A program made the position numbers and the translations under genes. Of a stretch of DNA of 64,000 nucleotides, positions 43,852 to 54,357 are shown one piece after another (positions within the stretch are counted from its first letter, which is position 1; each line of letters starts with the position of its first letter). The stretch is taken from positions 1,240,001 through 1,304,000 of the forward strand of contig NZ_CP013200.1 in assembly GCF_001445575.1 (NCBI RefSeq), in the 5' to 3' direction. The DNA is from Arthrobacter alpinus. GTDB lineage: Bacteria; Actinomycetota; Actinomycetes; Actinomycetales; Micrococcaceae. The notes under the pieces are model-generated. The model was not told the DNA's origin, searched no databases, and saw nothing but the letters and a program-made list of their open reading frames with translations.

Positions 43852-45441
43852 GTGACTAATCCCGCTACGGCCCAGACTTCCCAGAAGCCCGTCCTGGTTG
43901 TGGACTACGGTGCCCAGTATGCTCAGCTGATTGCGCGCCGCGTGCGTGAGGCCAATGTGTACTCGGAAATCGTGCCGCATACCTATACAACTGCGCAGTT
44001 GCTGGCTAAAAACCCAGCTGCCATCATCCTCTCCGGTGGACCTTCAAGCGTCTACGCGGAAGGCGCACCGAGCGTTGGTGCAGACCTGTTTGAAGCAGGC
44101 ATCCCCGTTTTGGGCATTTGCTATGGCTTCCAGGCCATGGCTGCCGCCCTCGGCGGAACCGTCGCCCAGACCGGTCTGCGTGAATACGGTTCCACCCAGG
44201 TTCAGATCCTGGGCGAAAGCCGCTCCATCCTCAGCTCTACCAATGCTGACCAGACCACGTGGATGAGCCACGGGGACAGCGTGCAAGAAGCCCCCGAGGG
44301 CTTCGATGTGCTCGCGTCCTCCGCCGGCGCACCCGTTGCCGCCTTCGCCAATGAGGAAAAGTGCCTCTTTGGTGTCCAGTGGCACCCCGAGGTCAAGCAC
44401 TCCGAGTTCGGCCAGAAGGTGTTGGAGAACTTCCTGTTCAACGGCGCCAAGCTGGAAAAGAACTGGACTGCCACCAGCATTCTGGATGAGCAAGTTGAAC
44501 TCATCCGCAACCAGATTGGCACCGCCCGGGTCCTCTGCGGCCTCTCCGGCGGCGTTGACTCGGCTGTGGCAGCTGCCCTGGTGCAGCGCGCAGTGGGCGA
44601 TCAGCTCACCTGCGTGTTCGTCAACCATGGCCTGTTGCGTCAAGGTGAAGCAGAACAGGTGGAGCTGGACTTTGTAGCGTCCACCGGCGCCAAGCTGTAT
44701 GTCGCCAACGAGCAGGACCGCTTCCTGAACGCCTTGGCTGGAGTTTCTGACCCTGAGACCAAGCGCAAAATCATTGGCCGCGAATTCATCCGTGCCTTCG
44801 AGGAAGCGGAGCGTGCCATCATGGCCGAAGCCGCTTCCGAGGGCGAAGAGATCAAGTTCCTGGTCCAGGGCACCCTGTACCCCGACGTCGTGGAATCCGG
44901 CGGCGGCGAAGGTGCTGCAAACATCAAGAGCCACCACAACGTGGGCGGCCTGCCTGAAGATCTGCGCTTTGAGCTCGTTGAGCCGCTGCGTGCACTCTTC
45001 AAGGACGAGGTCCGCGCAGTTGGCGCCGAGCTGGGCCTGCCGGCCGAGATCGTTGGACGCCAGCCGTTCCCCGGCCCCGGCCTGGGAATCCGCATCGTCG
45101 GTGAAATCACCGGCGAACGCCTGGAACTGCTGCGCAAGGCTGATGCCATTGCCCGCGCCGAGCTCACCGCAGCCGGCCTGGACAACGAAGTATGGCAGAT
45201 GCCTGTTGTGCTGCTGGCAGATGTCCGCAGCGTTGGTGTCATGGGCGATGGCCGCACCTACGGTCACCCGATCGTCTTGCGCCCTGTGTCCTCCGAAGAC
45301 GCCATGACGGCCGACTGGTCACGCTTGCCGTACGACCTGCTGGCCAAGATCTCCAACCGAATCACCAATGAGGTGGATGGTGTTAACCGCGTGGTTCTGG
45401 ACGTTACGTCCAAGCCGCCGGGAACCATCGAGTGGGAGTAA
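43852..45441 (+). CDS. guaA: GMP synthase (glutamine-hydrolysing)
   Basis: 529 aa. Amidotransferase domain with the nucleophile Cys in [10 protein letters not shown] and His/Glu in [13 protein letters not shown] pyrophosphatase domain with PP-loop [12 protein letters not shown]; dimerisation domain ending in the universal PPGTIEWE. Converts XMP to GMP using glutamine. GTG start. Together with guaB and guaB3 it makes this a guanine-nucleotide region. Confidence 0.98.
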   Translation: MTNPATAQTSQKPVLVVDYGAQYAQLIARRVREANVYSEIVPHTYTTAQLLAKNPAAIILSGGPSSVYAEGAPSVGADLFEAGIPVLGICYGFQAMAAALGGTVAQTGLREYGSTQVQILGESRSILSSTNADQTTWMSHGDSVQEAPEGFDVLASSAGAPVAAFANEEKCLFGVQWHPEVKHSEFGQKVLENFLFNGAKLEKNWTATSILDEQVELIRNQIGTARVLCGLSGGVDSAVAAALVQRAVGDQLTCVFVNHGLLRQGEAEQVELDFVASTGAKLYVANEQDRFLNALAGVSDPETKRKIIGREFIRAFEEAERAIMAEAASEGEEIKFLVQGTLYPDVVESGGGEGAANIKSHHNVGGLPEDLRFELVEPLRALFKDEVRAVGAELGLPAEIVGRQPFPGPGLGIRIVGEITGERLELLRKADAIARAELTAAGLDNEVWQMPVVLLADVRSVGVMGDGRTYGHPIVLRPVSSEDAMTADWSRLPYDLLAKISNRITNEVDGVNRVVLDVTSKPPGTIEWE

Positions 45442-45456
45442 TTCCCTAGGCAACGC

Positions 45457-45506
45457 TGGAGGGCACCAGTAACCCGCATATTTCGGGTCTAATTTGGTGC
45501 TCTCCA
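45457..45506 (+). terminator. Nested hairpin after guaA
   Basis: Outer arms TGGAGGGCACCA and TGGTGCTCTCCA (one mismatch), inner arms ACCCG and CGGGT. Sixteen bases past the stop. No T-run. Confidence 0.65.
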
Positions 45507-45553
45507 GTGTGCCGAACAGGCAATGCAGGGCTAGGAGCGATAGCCTGAATTAC

Positions 45554-48500
45554 ATGTCAGTATGGTCAAGACCGTTCCGCTCAAGTGCAGAGAAGAAGGC
45601 ACCCGTGTCCGAAGTTGCAGGGCCCAAGGAGAGCTCTTTGGAGCTCCAAGCCTGGCTTGCGGGATTGGACTCATATTCTGGTTCCGACACCGCGCTTGCC
45701 TTCGCAATGACCGAGTACGGCAGTATCTCGCTCACGCACGCCAACCCATCGGGTCTGGCCCAGCTCTTGGCTGGCCGCAAGACCCGCCTCTCCACGTTGA
45801 TTCGTGAACCCGAACATTATGCCGCCGCCAAGAAGGCCGCAGCTGCGTTGCGGGCAAAAATCTTTGAACTGAGCACCGATCGCGGGATCGACGTCGGATA
45901 CCTCGCCGCCGGGATGGCCCGCTGGCCTGCCGATGGCCGCAGCGGCACTGATGTGTGCGCGCCCGTGTTGCTGGCCGCCGTCGCACTTTCAGTCCGTCCG
46001 GGCCAAGATGATTACGAACTCCAGCTCATGGAGCAGGCTCAGATTAACCCTGCCCTGGTTAAACATCTGGCCCACAACACCACGATCCATTTGGATGCGC
46101 CTGCCTTGGGCAGGCTGGCTTACAGCACCGCACGCTTTGCCCCGGCACCGGTGTTGGACCGGGTCCGCTCACTCTTGGCCAGCATTCCCGGCGCCTCCGT
46201 GGAACACAGCCTGGTGGTGTCCTCCTTCGCGTTTCTCGCCGACAACCTCAATGATCCGGCTCTGCTCGACGCGCCGGAGTTGGTCGAAACGTTGCAGCAG
46301 CATAGCGGTGACGACGTCCTGCCGGTTGAGTTGGAACCAGATTTTTCCCGATTCACAGCACTAGATGAACGTCTCCCCGAAGACGAGATCTTGGTGCTCG
46401 ACGCCGATCCGCAGCAGCAGTACGTGCTGGACATGATTCGTGCTGGAGAATCCGTGCTGGTGTCTACCCCGCCCGGAACCGGCCAAACCCAGACCGCCAT
46501 CAACGCCATTGCGCAGCTAGTCCATGATGGCAAAAGTGTCTTGGTTGTGGGCGAAAGGCGAGGCACGCTCAATGAGCTGGCCCAGATCCTGAACGAACAC
46601 GATCTTGACTCCCTGTTGCTGCAGCTCAGCGCCCAGACCGGACCGCAGCAAATCAAGTCGCAGCTGATCCGCTCCATCACACGCAATGAAAAGGCTGTGG
46701 AGCCCAAGCTCGGCAGTCTGCATGAGACCTTGGTTGACCACCGTCACCAGCTGGTTGACCACGTAGCAAGCTTGCACAATGTGCGCGATCGTTGGGGGTG
46801 CTCGCCCTACCAGGCGATGCAATCGCTGGCTGAGTTGACCTCTATCCATCCGGCGCCTGCCACCACGGTGCGCCTGAAACGCAGCGTGCTCGATAGCATT
46901 CGCGACCGCAAGGAACTTAGCTCCAGACTGCGCCGTGCCGCCGAACTGGGTGCCTTCAGTCAAGTGGCTGTCACGAGCGCGTGGCACGGTGCCCGAATGG
47001 TCACCCGCAAGGAAACCGAAACCGCCTATGCTCTGGCTGAGCAGCTGCACGATCAGGTACCCGCCTTTGCCAAAAAGATGAGTGAAGTGGCTGATTTTGG
47101 CCAGATTCGTCAGGGCCACTCCTTTGCGGAATGGGGCCGCCAGCTGAACATGCTTGTTGCTATCAGGGAAAGCCTGGATAAGTTCAGCGCGGACATTTTG
47201 ACTGGTCCACGGATGAAATGATTGCCGCCACGGCCACCACTGCGTGGCGACGCGAACACGGCGTGGACATGCCAGCCTTGCAACGGGCCCGTTTCCGTCG
47301 CAACGCCAGGGATCTAGTGCGCCCGGGCGTGCACATTGCCGATCTGCACGCTTCACTGGTGCTAGTGAATGAGCAAAGTGCTCTCTGGGCCGAAGCTGCC
47401 ACGAGTAAGCGCCATCCCACCGTTCCTTCCGGGCTTGCCGAGTTGAGCCGCACGTTCATTGAACTGCGCGAGAAACTGCTCAAGCTTGGTGCCGTTCTGG
47501 AGCGCACTGTTGACGGCGGCGATCTGCTGAACTTCAATTCCGGTGAACTGGTTGGCCGCCTCGAGGCGCTGGTTGGCTCGCAGGACACCTTGGAAACCCT
47601 GCCAGAACGCACACTGTTGCTTGAAGGCATGCGCGAACAGGGCTTGGGAGAACTGCTGGATGATCTTGCCCGGCGTGAAGTACCCGCTGCACAGACCAGT
47701 TCCGAGCTTGAACTAGCTTGGTGGCAGTCCGCCCTTGAAGCCATGATCAGCGGAGATGAGTATCTTGCCATGTCCGACGGCGAGAACCTCCGCCGCTTGG
47801 AAGCGGAGTTCCGCTTGGCTGATCAAACCCATGTTGCTTCCACCCCGGGCGCATCCGCTGGGGCCTTGCCCAGCAGTGGGGCCAAATCTTGGCTGGCCGT
47901 GATCGCCAGGGTGAAATGCTCCGCAATGTCCTCAAGGACGGCCGTGTTTCTCTGGCTGCCTTGAGCACTCAGGCTCCTGACCTGCTGCGCAATCTGGCGC
48001 CAGTGTTTGTGTTGAGCCCGCTGGTGGTGCCATCGGCGCTTCCTGCTGGGTACCGTTTTGATGCAGTCGTTATTCTTGATGCCGAGTCAACCTCGCTGCA
48101 ATCGGCGCTGCCTTCGCTGGCGCGTGCCGATCAGGTGATCGCCTTTGGTGATGAGCAGACTGCCTGCCCGAAGAGTTTCACTGTAGCCGTCAGCGCCCCT
48201 GGCCAGCGCGATGCGGATCAGCATTCGCTTGAAAGTGTTTTCGGGGCATTGTCGCGGGTTCTCCCGCGCCATAGGCTGACTGTCTCTTACCGTGCAGTCG
48301 ACGAAGAACTGGTGCGCCAGCTCAGCAGTGGCTTCTATGATTCTCAGCTGGAACGGTTGCCTGACGGCCGTGCTGTCACGGGACTGGATCGCGCCGTGAG
48401 CGTTGATTACCTGCCGGAGGGCAAGGGCTTGCCCGGTAATGACAATGGTGGCGTGGAATCCGTAGTTGCCGAGGTTAACCGCGTTGTTGACTTGGTCTTT

Positions 48501-49733
48501 GAACACGCAAGGGTACGTCCTCGCGAGTCTCTGGCCATCATTACTGCCAGCGAACGTCACGCTGTCAGGGTGGCTCAGGCTATCCGTCTGCAGATGGCCA
48601 ACCACCCGCTTCTATCTGAGTTCTTTGCCTCCGGATCAGAATCCTTCCGTGTCGTCACCGTTGACCGGGCCGCTGGCTTGGTCAGGGACCGGGTGATCTT
48701 CTCCCTTGGCTACGGACGAACGCCGCACGGCCGCGCACTGCACGGCTTTGGGCCGCTCTCCGAGCCCGACGGACGGGCTAAGTTCGCCTTGGCCATGACT
48801 CGCGCGCGCTCACACATTCACATCGTCACGTGCTTTAGACCCGAAGACCTGGATGAAAGCCGCCTGAGCTACGGGGCCGTCGATTTCTTTGAGCTCCTTA
48901 ACCGTGAGATGGCAGGAAACTCACTTTTGGGAACTCCCGCCAGCCGTGCGTTGGATAGCGAAAAGGAAACCGGCGAAGATCCTCTTGTGGCCGATCTTGC
49001 CGATAGGCTCCGTGCACGTGGAGCACGGGTTTGGCACCACTATGACGGCGCGTTGGACATGGCTGCGGCACCGGATCCCCACCAGCTGCTGGGCCGTGAG
49101 GACCACGAAATTCCAGCACCTGTTGCGGTTGAATCCGATGGCACAGCCAAATACCAAAAGATGAGCGTGCGTGAACGTAGCCGGCTACGTCCACAGATGC
49201 TTGAACGGTTGGGCTGGCGTTACGTTTCACTGTGGACCATTGAAGTGTTCACCGACCCCTCAAGCTGCGCCGATCAGATTGCGTTGTTCCTTGGCATGGG
49301 GTCAGCTACGGCTGAAGCGGAGTTTACCTCCTTGATGGGGGAGTCTTCGGATACGTCCATGACTGCTGTCATTGATTCGCCGAGGTCACGCCGCCGCCAG
49401 GGAGTAGAAGCGGATGCCAGCACCGAGCCGGGCGAAGACCTCCCGGTAGCAGCACCGAGTGAGAACACGTCAGAAGAATTAGAAAAAGGAGCGCCGCTGG
49501 TGAGCGAGCAAGCGGATGATCACAACAAGGAAGACTCTGTTGGTACTCCTAGCGAGGGACCGTCCGGGGAGCAAGAAAAAGAGCAGGACAACAAGCCTGT
49601 AGAAACTCGTCCGGACTCAGAACTTTTGCCCAAAATTGCGCCGAACGATGCAGACCACACCTGGGGGGACCGCACCTCGGACCGTGGCCATGACGCATGG
49701 TTGCGCGAGAACAAACCCCCGCATTGGGGATAA
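45554..49733 (+). pseudogene. Large SF1-helicase/nuclease-like ATPase, two frameshifts
   Basis: Three consecutive frames form one gene. Frame 1 runs from ATG 45554 to about 47195; frame 2 to about 47845; frame 3 to 49733. Each switch needs one extra base, in the TTTT run at 47196-47199 and in the CCCC/GGG run near 47843-47849. Restoring both gives exactly 1394 codons. The ATP loop is PPGTGQTQTA, with Gln311 where Lys is usual. The C-terminal helicase half has RVVTVDRAAGL and motif VI ALAMTRARSHIHIV. The end (VRERSRLRPQMLERLGWRYVSLWTIEVF) resembles the MTES_1575/Vsr-like endonuclease domain; a Glu/Lys-rich tail follows. Intactness in the living strain is uncertain. Confidence 0.75.
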
Positions 49734-49750
49734 AGAACGTAAGGACCACC

Positions 49751-50263
49751 ATGGCCACTCTGCCAAAATTCCCGAGGCGGGGTGCCTTCCTCGACGATAA
49801 GTCCGGGACTCCCAGACCTGTTACACCGCCATTCGTTACCGTTGCGGCATGTCTCTTGGGTGTTGCAGCACTCATGCAGATTATTGCCACAATTTCTGCT
49901 CTGGTGTATTCGGTTTCGGCGGAGCGCAGAGCTGCCTTGGAAGCGCAGATCGCCACCATGACCGGTACTGCGCCAAGCCTGAACTCGCTCCAAAACATGG
50001 GTGTCCTGACAGTGGTTATGGCCGGGCTGGTGACAGTTGGTGCCTATGTGCTCTTCGGCGTCTACCTACGCAAGGGCCGATCATGGGCACGGTTGGGTGC
50101 GGGTGTGTTGGTGGCGCTGACAGTCATACAACTGGTGGGTGTCAGCTATCCGGAGGGGTTTACTACTCTTGCCCAAGTGATTCTTGGTGCGCTGGCAGTG
50201 GCTCTGTGCTATTTGCCTGAACCCAGTAAATTCTTCGTAGCCGTGAAGGCTTCTCGATCCTGA
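49751..50263 (+). CDS. Hypothetical membrane protein
   Basis: 170 aa. ATG 49751 after AAGGA, 17 nt past the large ATPase gene. About four hydrophobic segments (32-54, 79-99, 107-130 and 135-152). No family recognised; the layout with VSAERRAALEAQIATMTG between helices 1 and 2 resembles small actinobacterial integral membrane proteins. Probably the second gene of the ATPase transcript. Confidence 0.75.
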   Translation: MATLPKFPRRGAFLDDKSGTPRPVTPPFVTVAACLLGVAALMQIIATISALVYSVSAERRAALEAQIATMTGTAPSLNSLQNMGVLTVVMAGLVTVGAYVLFGVYLRKGRSWARLGAGVLVALTVIQLVGVSYPEGFTTLAQVILGALAVALCYLPEPSKFFVAVKASRS

Positions 50264-50281
50264 ATGTGGGGCAACCGGGCC

Positions 50282-51184
50282 CTAATCGGGGCTCCCCGTA
50301 ACTGTTTGGCTGCCGTCTTGCGGTACCAGGATCAAAAAGACTTTTCCCTGTGTGCTGGCCCCTGCAAGTTCTAGCGCTTGTTTAGCCGACGCGGCCACCA
50401 CCACCATCCCTTCCACGTTCTGGGCGGGTAGCAGGGTGCTGTTTGATTCGGCCAGTTTCGGTGTCCAAAGGACAGGGACGGCGCTGGCCAGGATCTCGTT
50501 TTGTACTGGACCATCTATGGCTTCTGAGCGGCTTAACACCACTGTCACCAGCTGGCCTTGGTTCAACAACGTGAGTGTAGCTGGATCGCTGACCCGCAAG
50601 GGGACAGCCTGTGTTCCCGGGAGCGAACCGATCAGTAGTTCATTGCCTAGCAGTGAGGCGTCGGTGAGGACTTCTCCGCGGCGTACCGGACCGGAAAGTT
50701 GGCGCCCCAGCCATGCTGACTGGGCTGATGCTGGGTCACCAAATTCCGGTAGTGACTCCTGTGGCGGCCCCAGATCCTGTGCCGGGCTTGGAGCCAGCTC
50801 TGACGCCTGACTCAGAGGCTGGCTCGGACTTTGGCGTAGTTCGAGGATGCCGGCTTGGTACGCGGTAAAGGCGCCGTCCGGAATCATGCCTCGGGCAACC
50901 GCCGCTATTCTCACGTCGTTGCTGGTCAGGGCGTGCCCAGCTGGCAAGTCACGGACTGCCACCAGAATCTGTTCGGTGGCCGGGCGTGATGGTGTGAGTT
51001 GCGCAACGGCAACGGCGGCAGCTAGGCAGAGAAGCAGCGCTGCTAGTAGGCGTCGCCGACGCCTGACTGTCCGTTTCAACCTGTGGAGAACGTTGGGACG
51101 CGCGGAGCTACTAGACCCGCTGTTCCACTGCCAGGAAGGCCCCGGGTAATTCCGGGGGTGAGTGGGGGATGATGCTTTGTTCAT
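50282..51184 (-). CDS. SAF-domain protein (CpaB/RcpC-like)
   Basis: 300 aa. A basic N-terminus and one membrane helix (about residues 42-62), then a SAF domain: ILVAVRDLPAGHALTSNDVRIAAV. A second part from GQLSGPVRRGEVLTDASL resembles the RcpC/CpaB region of Flp-pilus assembly proteins. No other pilus genes are in the window, so a pilus role is not supported here. A Gln/Pro/Ser-rich linker of some 30 residues follows the SAF domain. Confidence 0.78.
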   Translation of the reverse strand: MNKASSPTHPRNYPGPSWQWNSGSSSSARPNVLHRLKRTVRRRRRLLAALLLCLAAAVAVAQLTPSRPATEQILVAVRDLPAGHALTSNDVRIAAVARGMIPDGAFTAYQAGILELRQSPSQPLSQASELAPSPAQDLGPPQESLPEFGDPASAQSAWLGRQLSGPVRRGEVLTDASLLGNELLIGSLPGTQAVPLRVSDPATLTLLNQGQLVTVVLSRSEAIDGPVQNEILASAVPVLWTPKLAESNSTLLPAQNVEGMVVVAASAKQALELAGASTQGKVFLILVPQDGSQTVTGSPD

Positions 51185-51294
51185 GAATCCACGCTAGAGA
51201 TTCTGACAGCACGAAAAAAGGGTCAGGCACCAGATTGTGGAGAACAATGGGTACTGCGGTTCCTGTGAGGGAACAGGGCGCAGAAGACGTGGTG

Positions 51295-51624
51295 TTAGCT
51301 GCCCGCGTTGGCAGTGGCAGGTGTCTTGGAAGCGCTGGATGTTCCAGTGCTCGAATCGCCCGTGCTGGACGATCCTGCAGTGGCTGAGGTAGCGCTGGAC
51401 CCTGACGTTGAGCCGGCTGTAGCCGCCGCAGGAACGGAGCTGGAGGTGCTGCGCGAATCGGTGCGGTAGAAACCTGATCCCTTGAACACCACGCCTACGG
51501 AATTGAACTTCTTGCGCAGGGTGCCGCGGCATTCGGGGCAGACCGTCAGCGAGTCCTCGGTAAAGGACTGCTGAATGTCAAAAGCGTGGCCGCAATCTTT
51601 GCAGGCGTAGGCGTACATGGGCAC
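51295..51624 (-). CDS. FmdB-family zinc-ribbon protein
   Basis: 109 aa. GTG 51624 is set by GGAGG seven bases upstream. The first 55 residues are an FmdB zinc ribbon (MYAYACKDCGHAFD ... TVCPECRGTLRKKF, two CXXC pairs). A Ser/Thr/Ala-rich low-complexity tail of about 50 residues follows. FmdB-type regulators are small and often of unknown target. Confidence 0.9.
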   Translation of the reverse strand: MPMYAYACKDCGHAFDIQQSFTEDSLTVCPECRGTLRKKFNSVGVVFKGSGFYRTDSRSTSSSVPAAATAGSTSGSSATSATAGSSSTGDSSTGTSSASKTPATANAGS

Positions 51625-51837
51625 TGAAGTTCCTCCTGGATACATGCGTCAGGACCCTGCTCATTGACAACTGCACGGTTGCCAATTCATGGTCCCTACT
51701 TTTGAATTCTATCACCGAGGATAAAACGCTTAGCTGCTGGCTAACATTCCCGTAAGTTCCAGAAAGGGGTTGTCGGGCTACATGTCCGGCTATTATGCAG
51801 CCGCTGATTTCCCCAGTTTGCGCTTCTCAGAGCTTTT

Positions 51838-52545
51838 TCACGTTGCTTCCTTGCCGGCTCCCAGCCGAATCCACGCCGACGGTGTCAATGCGTAACCCAC
51901 GGGCATATCCAAGGTGTTGTGCGGTAGCGAACCAGCCGGAACGCATTCCTCGTCGTAGACCACGGCGGCCAGAGGCATCTTGGCGGCGCGGGGCAAAAAC
52001 CTGTCGTAATAGCCGCCACCTTGGCCAAGCCGCACTCCTGCAGTATCTACAGCAAGAGCCGGAACTATGACGGCCCGTATAGCCGACGCGGCCGACCCCG
52101 ACCCGGTCGATTCCGACGCGGCCGACCCCGACTCACTGGATGCTGCGCCGGTCGCGGCCGTCAGTGACTCAAACGGGAGGCGGGGACCGCGAGGCTCCAT
52201 GACTGGTGCCAAAGAACTTCTGACGAGTTCGGCATCCTGGTGCCATTGCACCCAGCTGAGCTGGAAGTTGGGTTCACAAACGGGCACGTAGACCGTGTAG
52301 CCAGCCTCCGTGCAAGCGATGAGAAGGCTGTGGGTGGGCGGTTCGTGACCGGTTGAAAGGTAGGCGCAGACAACACCTCCCGGGTGCCCATCGTGCAACA
52401 TGGCAAGCCATTCCAGTGTGATCTTAGACAACTTGGCGCCATCTAAATCAACCGTGCCGGCCGTCGAGGCGAGAGAGGCGCCTGCCCGGCGTCGGGCACG
52501 AATGTGGGCACGCAACGCAGCTTTGTCCATGATCATGAGACCCAT
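51838..52545 (-). CDS. 5-formyltetrahydrofolate cyclo-ligase
   Basis: 235 aa; converts 5-formyl-THF to methenyl-THF with ATP. LRAHIRARRRAG at the start, and the C-terminal GQGGGYYDRFLPRA plus YDEECVPAGSLPHNTLDMPV are diagnostic. A Ser/Ala/Gly insertion of about 25 residues (repeats of a GSAAS-like motif) lies in the middle, ahead of AVIVPALAVD. Start may be 52545, 52536 or 52530; no site decides. Divergent from galU. Confidence 0.9.
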   Translation of the reverse strand: MGLMIMDKAALRAHIRARRRAGASLASTAGTVDLDGAKLSKITLEWLAMLHDGHPGGVVCAYLSTGHEPPTHSLLIACTEAGYTVYVPVCEPNFQLSWVQWHQDAELVRSSLAPVMEPRGPRLPFESLTAATGAASSESGSAASESTGSGSAASAIRAVIVPALAVDTAGVRLGQGGGYYDRFLPRAAKMPLAAVVYDEECVPAGSLPHNTLDMPVGYALTPSAWIRLGAGKEAT

Positions 52546-52619
52546 CCATTCAGAGTGAGGTAACAGCCTTCAACGTACAGTAGCGAGGAATTTTGGGGGA
52601 GTTCGGTTACCCTTGGGGC

Positions 52620-53522
52620 ATGACTTCTGCACAGCATGTACGTAAAGCGGTAATTCCTGCAGCCGGATTGGGCACCCGATTCCTGCCTGCCACCAAGGCT
52701 ATGCCCAAGGAAATGCTGCCCGTTGTTGATAAGCCTGCCATTCAGTACGTGGTTCAGGAAGCCGTCAGCGCCGGACTGACTGATGTTTTGATGATCACGG
52801 GCCGTAACAAACGCGCTCTGGAAGATCACTTTGACCGCGTTCCGGTCACCGAGCTCCTGCTGCAGGAAAAGGGCGATACCGAACGCCTCGCAGCTGTGCA
52901 GCACGCCACTGACCTCGGCGAGATTCACTACGTCCGCCAGGGTGACCCCAAGGGCCTAGGTCACGCAGTGTTGCGTGCCAAGACTCACGTGGGCAACGAG
53001 CCGTTTGCAGTTCTGCTCGGTGACGACCTGATCGATGAGCGTGATGAACTCTTGACCACCATGATCGAGGTACAGGAACGCACCGGCGGTTCGGTAGTGG
53101 CCCTAATCGAGGTGCCAAAGGACAAGATTTCTTCCTACGGTTGCGCCGACATGACTGTCATCGAAGGCGAAGACTATGTTCGGGTCAACCACTTGGTGGA
53201 GAAGCCCGCAGTGGAGGATGCGCCGTCGAACTTGGCAGTTATTGGCCGATACGTCCTACACCCGGCCGTCTTCGAGGTTCTGGAGAACACCGCTCCGGGA
53301 CGTGGCGATGAGATTCAGCTGACGGATGCGCTGCAGACCTTGGCCACCATGGAAGGCGAAGGCGGTGGCGTCTACGGTGTTGTGTTCTCCGGACGCCGCT
53401 ACGACACCGGCGACAAGCTCAGCTACCTCAAGGCCGTTGTTACCCTAGGCTGCGAAAACGAAGAGCTGGGTGCGGATCTGCGTGAGTGGCTGGGCGAGTT
53501 CACAGCCGATCTTCAGGCCTAA
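52620..53522 (+). CDS. galU: UTP-glucose-1-phosphate uridylyltransferase
   Basis: 300 aa. Makes UDP-glucose. Nucleotide loop AVIPAAGLGTRFLPATKAMPKEMLPV, GDDLIDE, and DGVYGVVF-type end FSGRRYDTGDKLSYLKA. ATG 52620 (TSAQHVRKA) is preferred over the upstream frame. Five bases before the GNAT gene, so co-transcribed. Confidence 0.95.
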   Translation: MTSAQHVRKAVIPAAGLGTRFLPATKAMPKEMLPVVDKPAIQYVVQEAVSAGLTDVLMITGRNKRALEDHFDRVPVTELLLQEKGDTERLAAVQHATDLGEIHYVRQGDPKGLGHAVLRAKTHVGNEPFAVLLGDDLIDERDELLTTMIEVQERTGGSVVALIEVPKDKISSYGCADMTVIEGEDYVRVNHLVEKPAVEDAPSNLAVIGRYVLHPAVFEVLENTAPGRGDEIQLTDALQTLATMEGEGGGVYGVVFSGRRYDTGDKLSYLKAVVTLGCENEELGADLREWLGEFTADLQA

Positions 53523-53526
53523 CTTC

Positions 53527-54138
53527 GTGTGGGGACGGGCCATCTGGCCAGTAACGCTGGAATCCGGCGATTTGATCCTGCGCCCCATCAAGATTCGCGA
53601 TCAGGGGGAGTGGACACGAGTCCGCACGCGTAATGCGGCGTGGCTGGAACCCTGGGAGGCTAGCAGCCCCGCGGGCCCGAGCCAACTCCCCACTTATGCG
53701 GGGATGGTTCGCGTCCTGAACCAGCAAGCCAAGGCCGCTGCGGCGTTGCCGTTCATCATCACCGAGCGGCTCCCGGGGCTGTCCAAACCGGCCATTGTTG
53801 GGCAGCTGACCGTTTCCTCGATTGTCTGGGGATCGGCCATGTCGGCAACCTTGGGTTACTGGGTGGACCAGGATCGGGCCGGCCGGGGCATAGTGCCGAC
53901 GGCCGTTGCCATGGCTACCGACCACTGTTTTCAGACGCTGGGGCTGCATCGGATGGAAATTAACATTCGCCCGGAAAACGCTGCAAGCCTCCGCGTTGTG
54001 GAGAAGCTAGGCTTTCGTGACGAAGGATTGCGTCCGCGGTACCTGCACATCAATGGTCGGTGGGCAGATCACCGTAGTTTCGCCCTGACAGCCGAGGAAG
54101 TCCCTGAAGGGATTCTGGCCCGCTGGCTGGCTCGATGA
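53527..54138 (+). CDS. GNAT-family N-acetyltransferase (RimJ/RimL-like)
   Basis: 203 aa from GTG 53527, right after galU. TLESGDLILRPIKIRDQGEWTRVR start, acetyl-CoA region SATLGYWVDQDRAGRGIVPTAVAMATD, and LGLHRMEINIRPENAASLRVVEKLGFRDEGLRPRYLHI are RimJ-like. Substrate may be a ribosomal or other protein N-terminus, not shown by the sequence. Confidence 0.9.
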   Translation: MWGRAIWPVTLESGDLILRPIKIRDQGEWTRVRTRNAAWLEPWEASSPAGPSQLPTYAGMVRVLNQQAKAAAALPFIITERLPGLSKPAIVGQLTVSSIVWGSAMSATLGYWVDQDRAGRGIVPTAVAMATDHCFQTLGLHRMEINIRPENAASLRVVEKLGFRDEGLRPRYLHINGRWADHRSFALTAEEVPEGILARWLAR

Positions 54139-54357
54139 GTCCGTCCGTCAGGATTCGCACATATCTACGTAGCTAGCACGCAGAGTATGGCTGGTGACAC
54201 TCCGTGCGTCCCACAACGTAAGAAATGACAGTTTTTACGGCTTGGGTGACGACACACCGGCAGTAATGCTGGAAGGGGCATGTTTCCCCTTTAGGGTTGA
54301 AATGTGGCCGGACGCGCGCAGTCGGTCCACCCAATCCAGCAGTTGCAGGAGACGTCA

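Noticed and set aside
47218..47964. A separate gene starting at ATG 47218 coupled to the upstream frame
   Set aside because: The sequence just before it in the same frame (GHFDWSTDE) continues the protein smoothly, which fits a frameshift inside one gene better than a new start.
50282..51184. Flp pilus locus
   Set aside because: Only a CpaB-like SAF protein is present; no ATPase, prepilin peptidase or pilin gene lies in the window.
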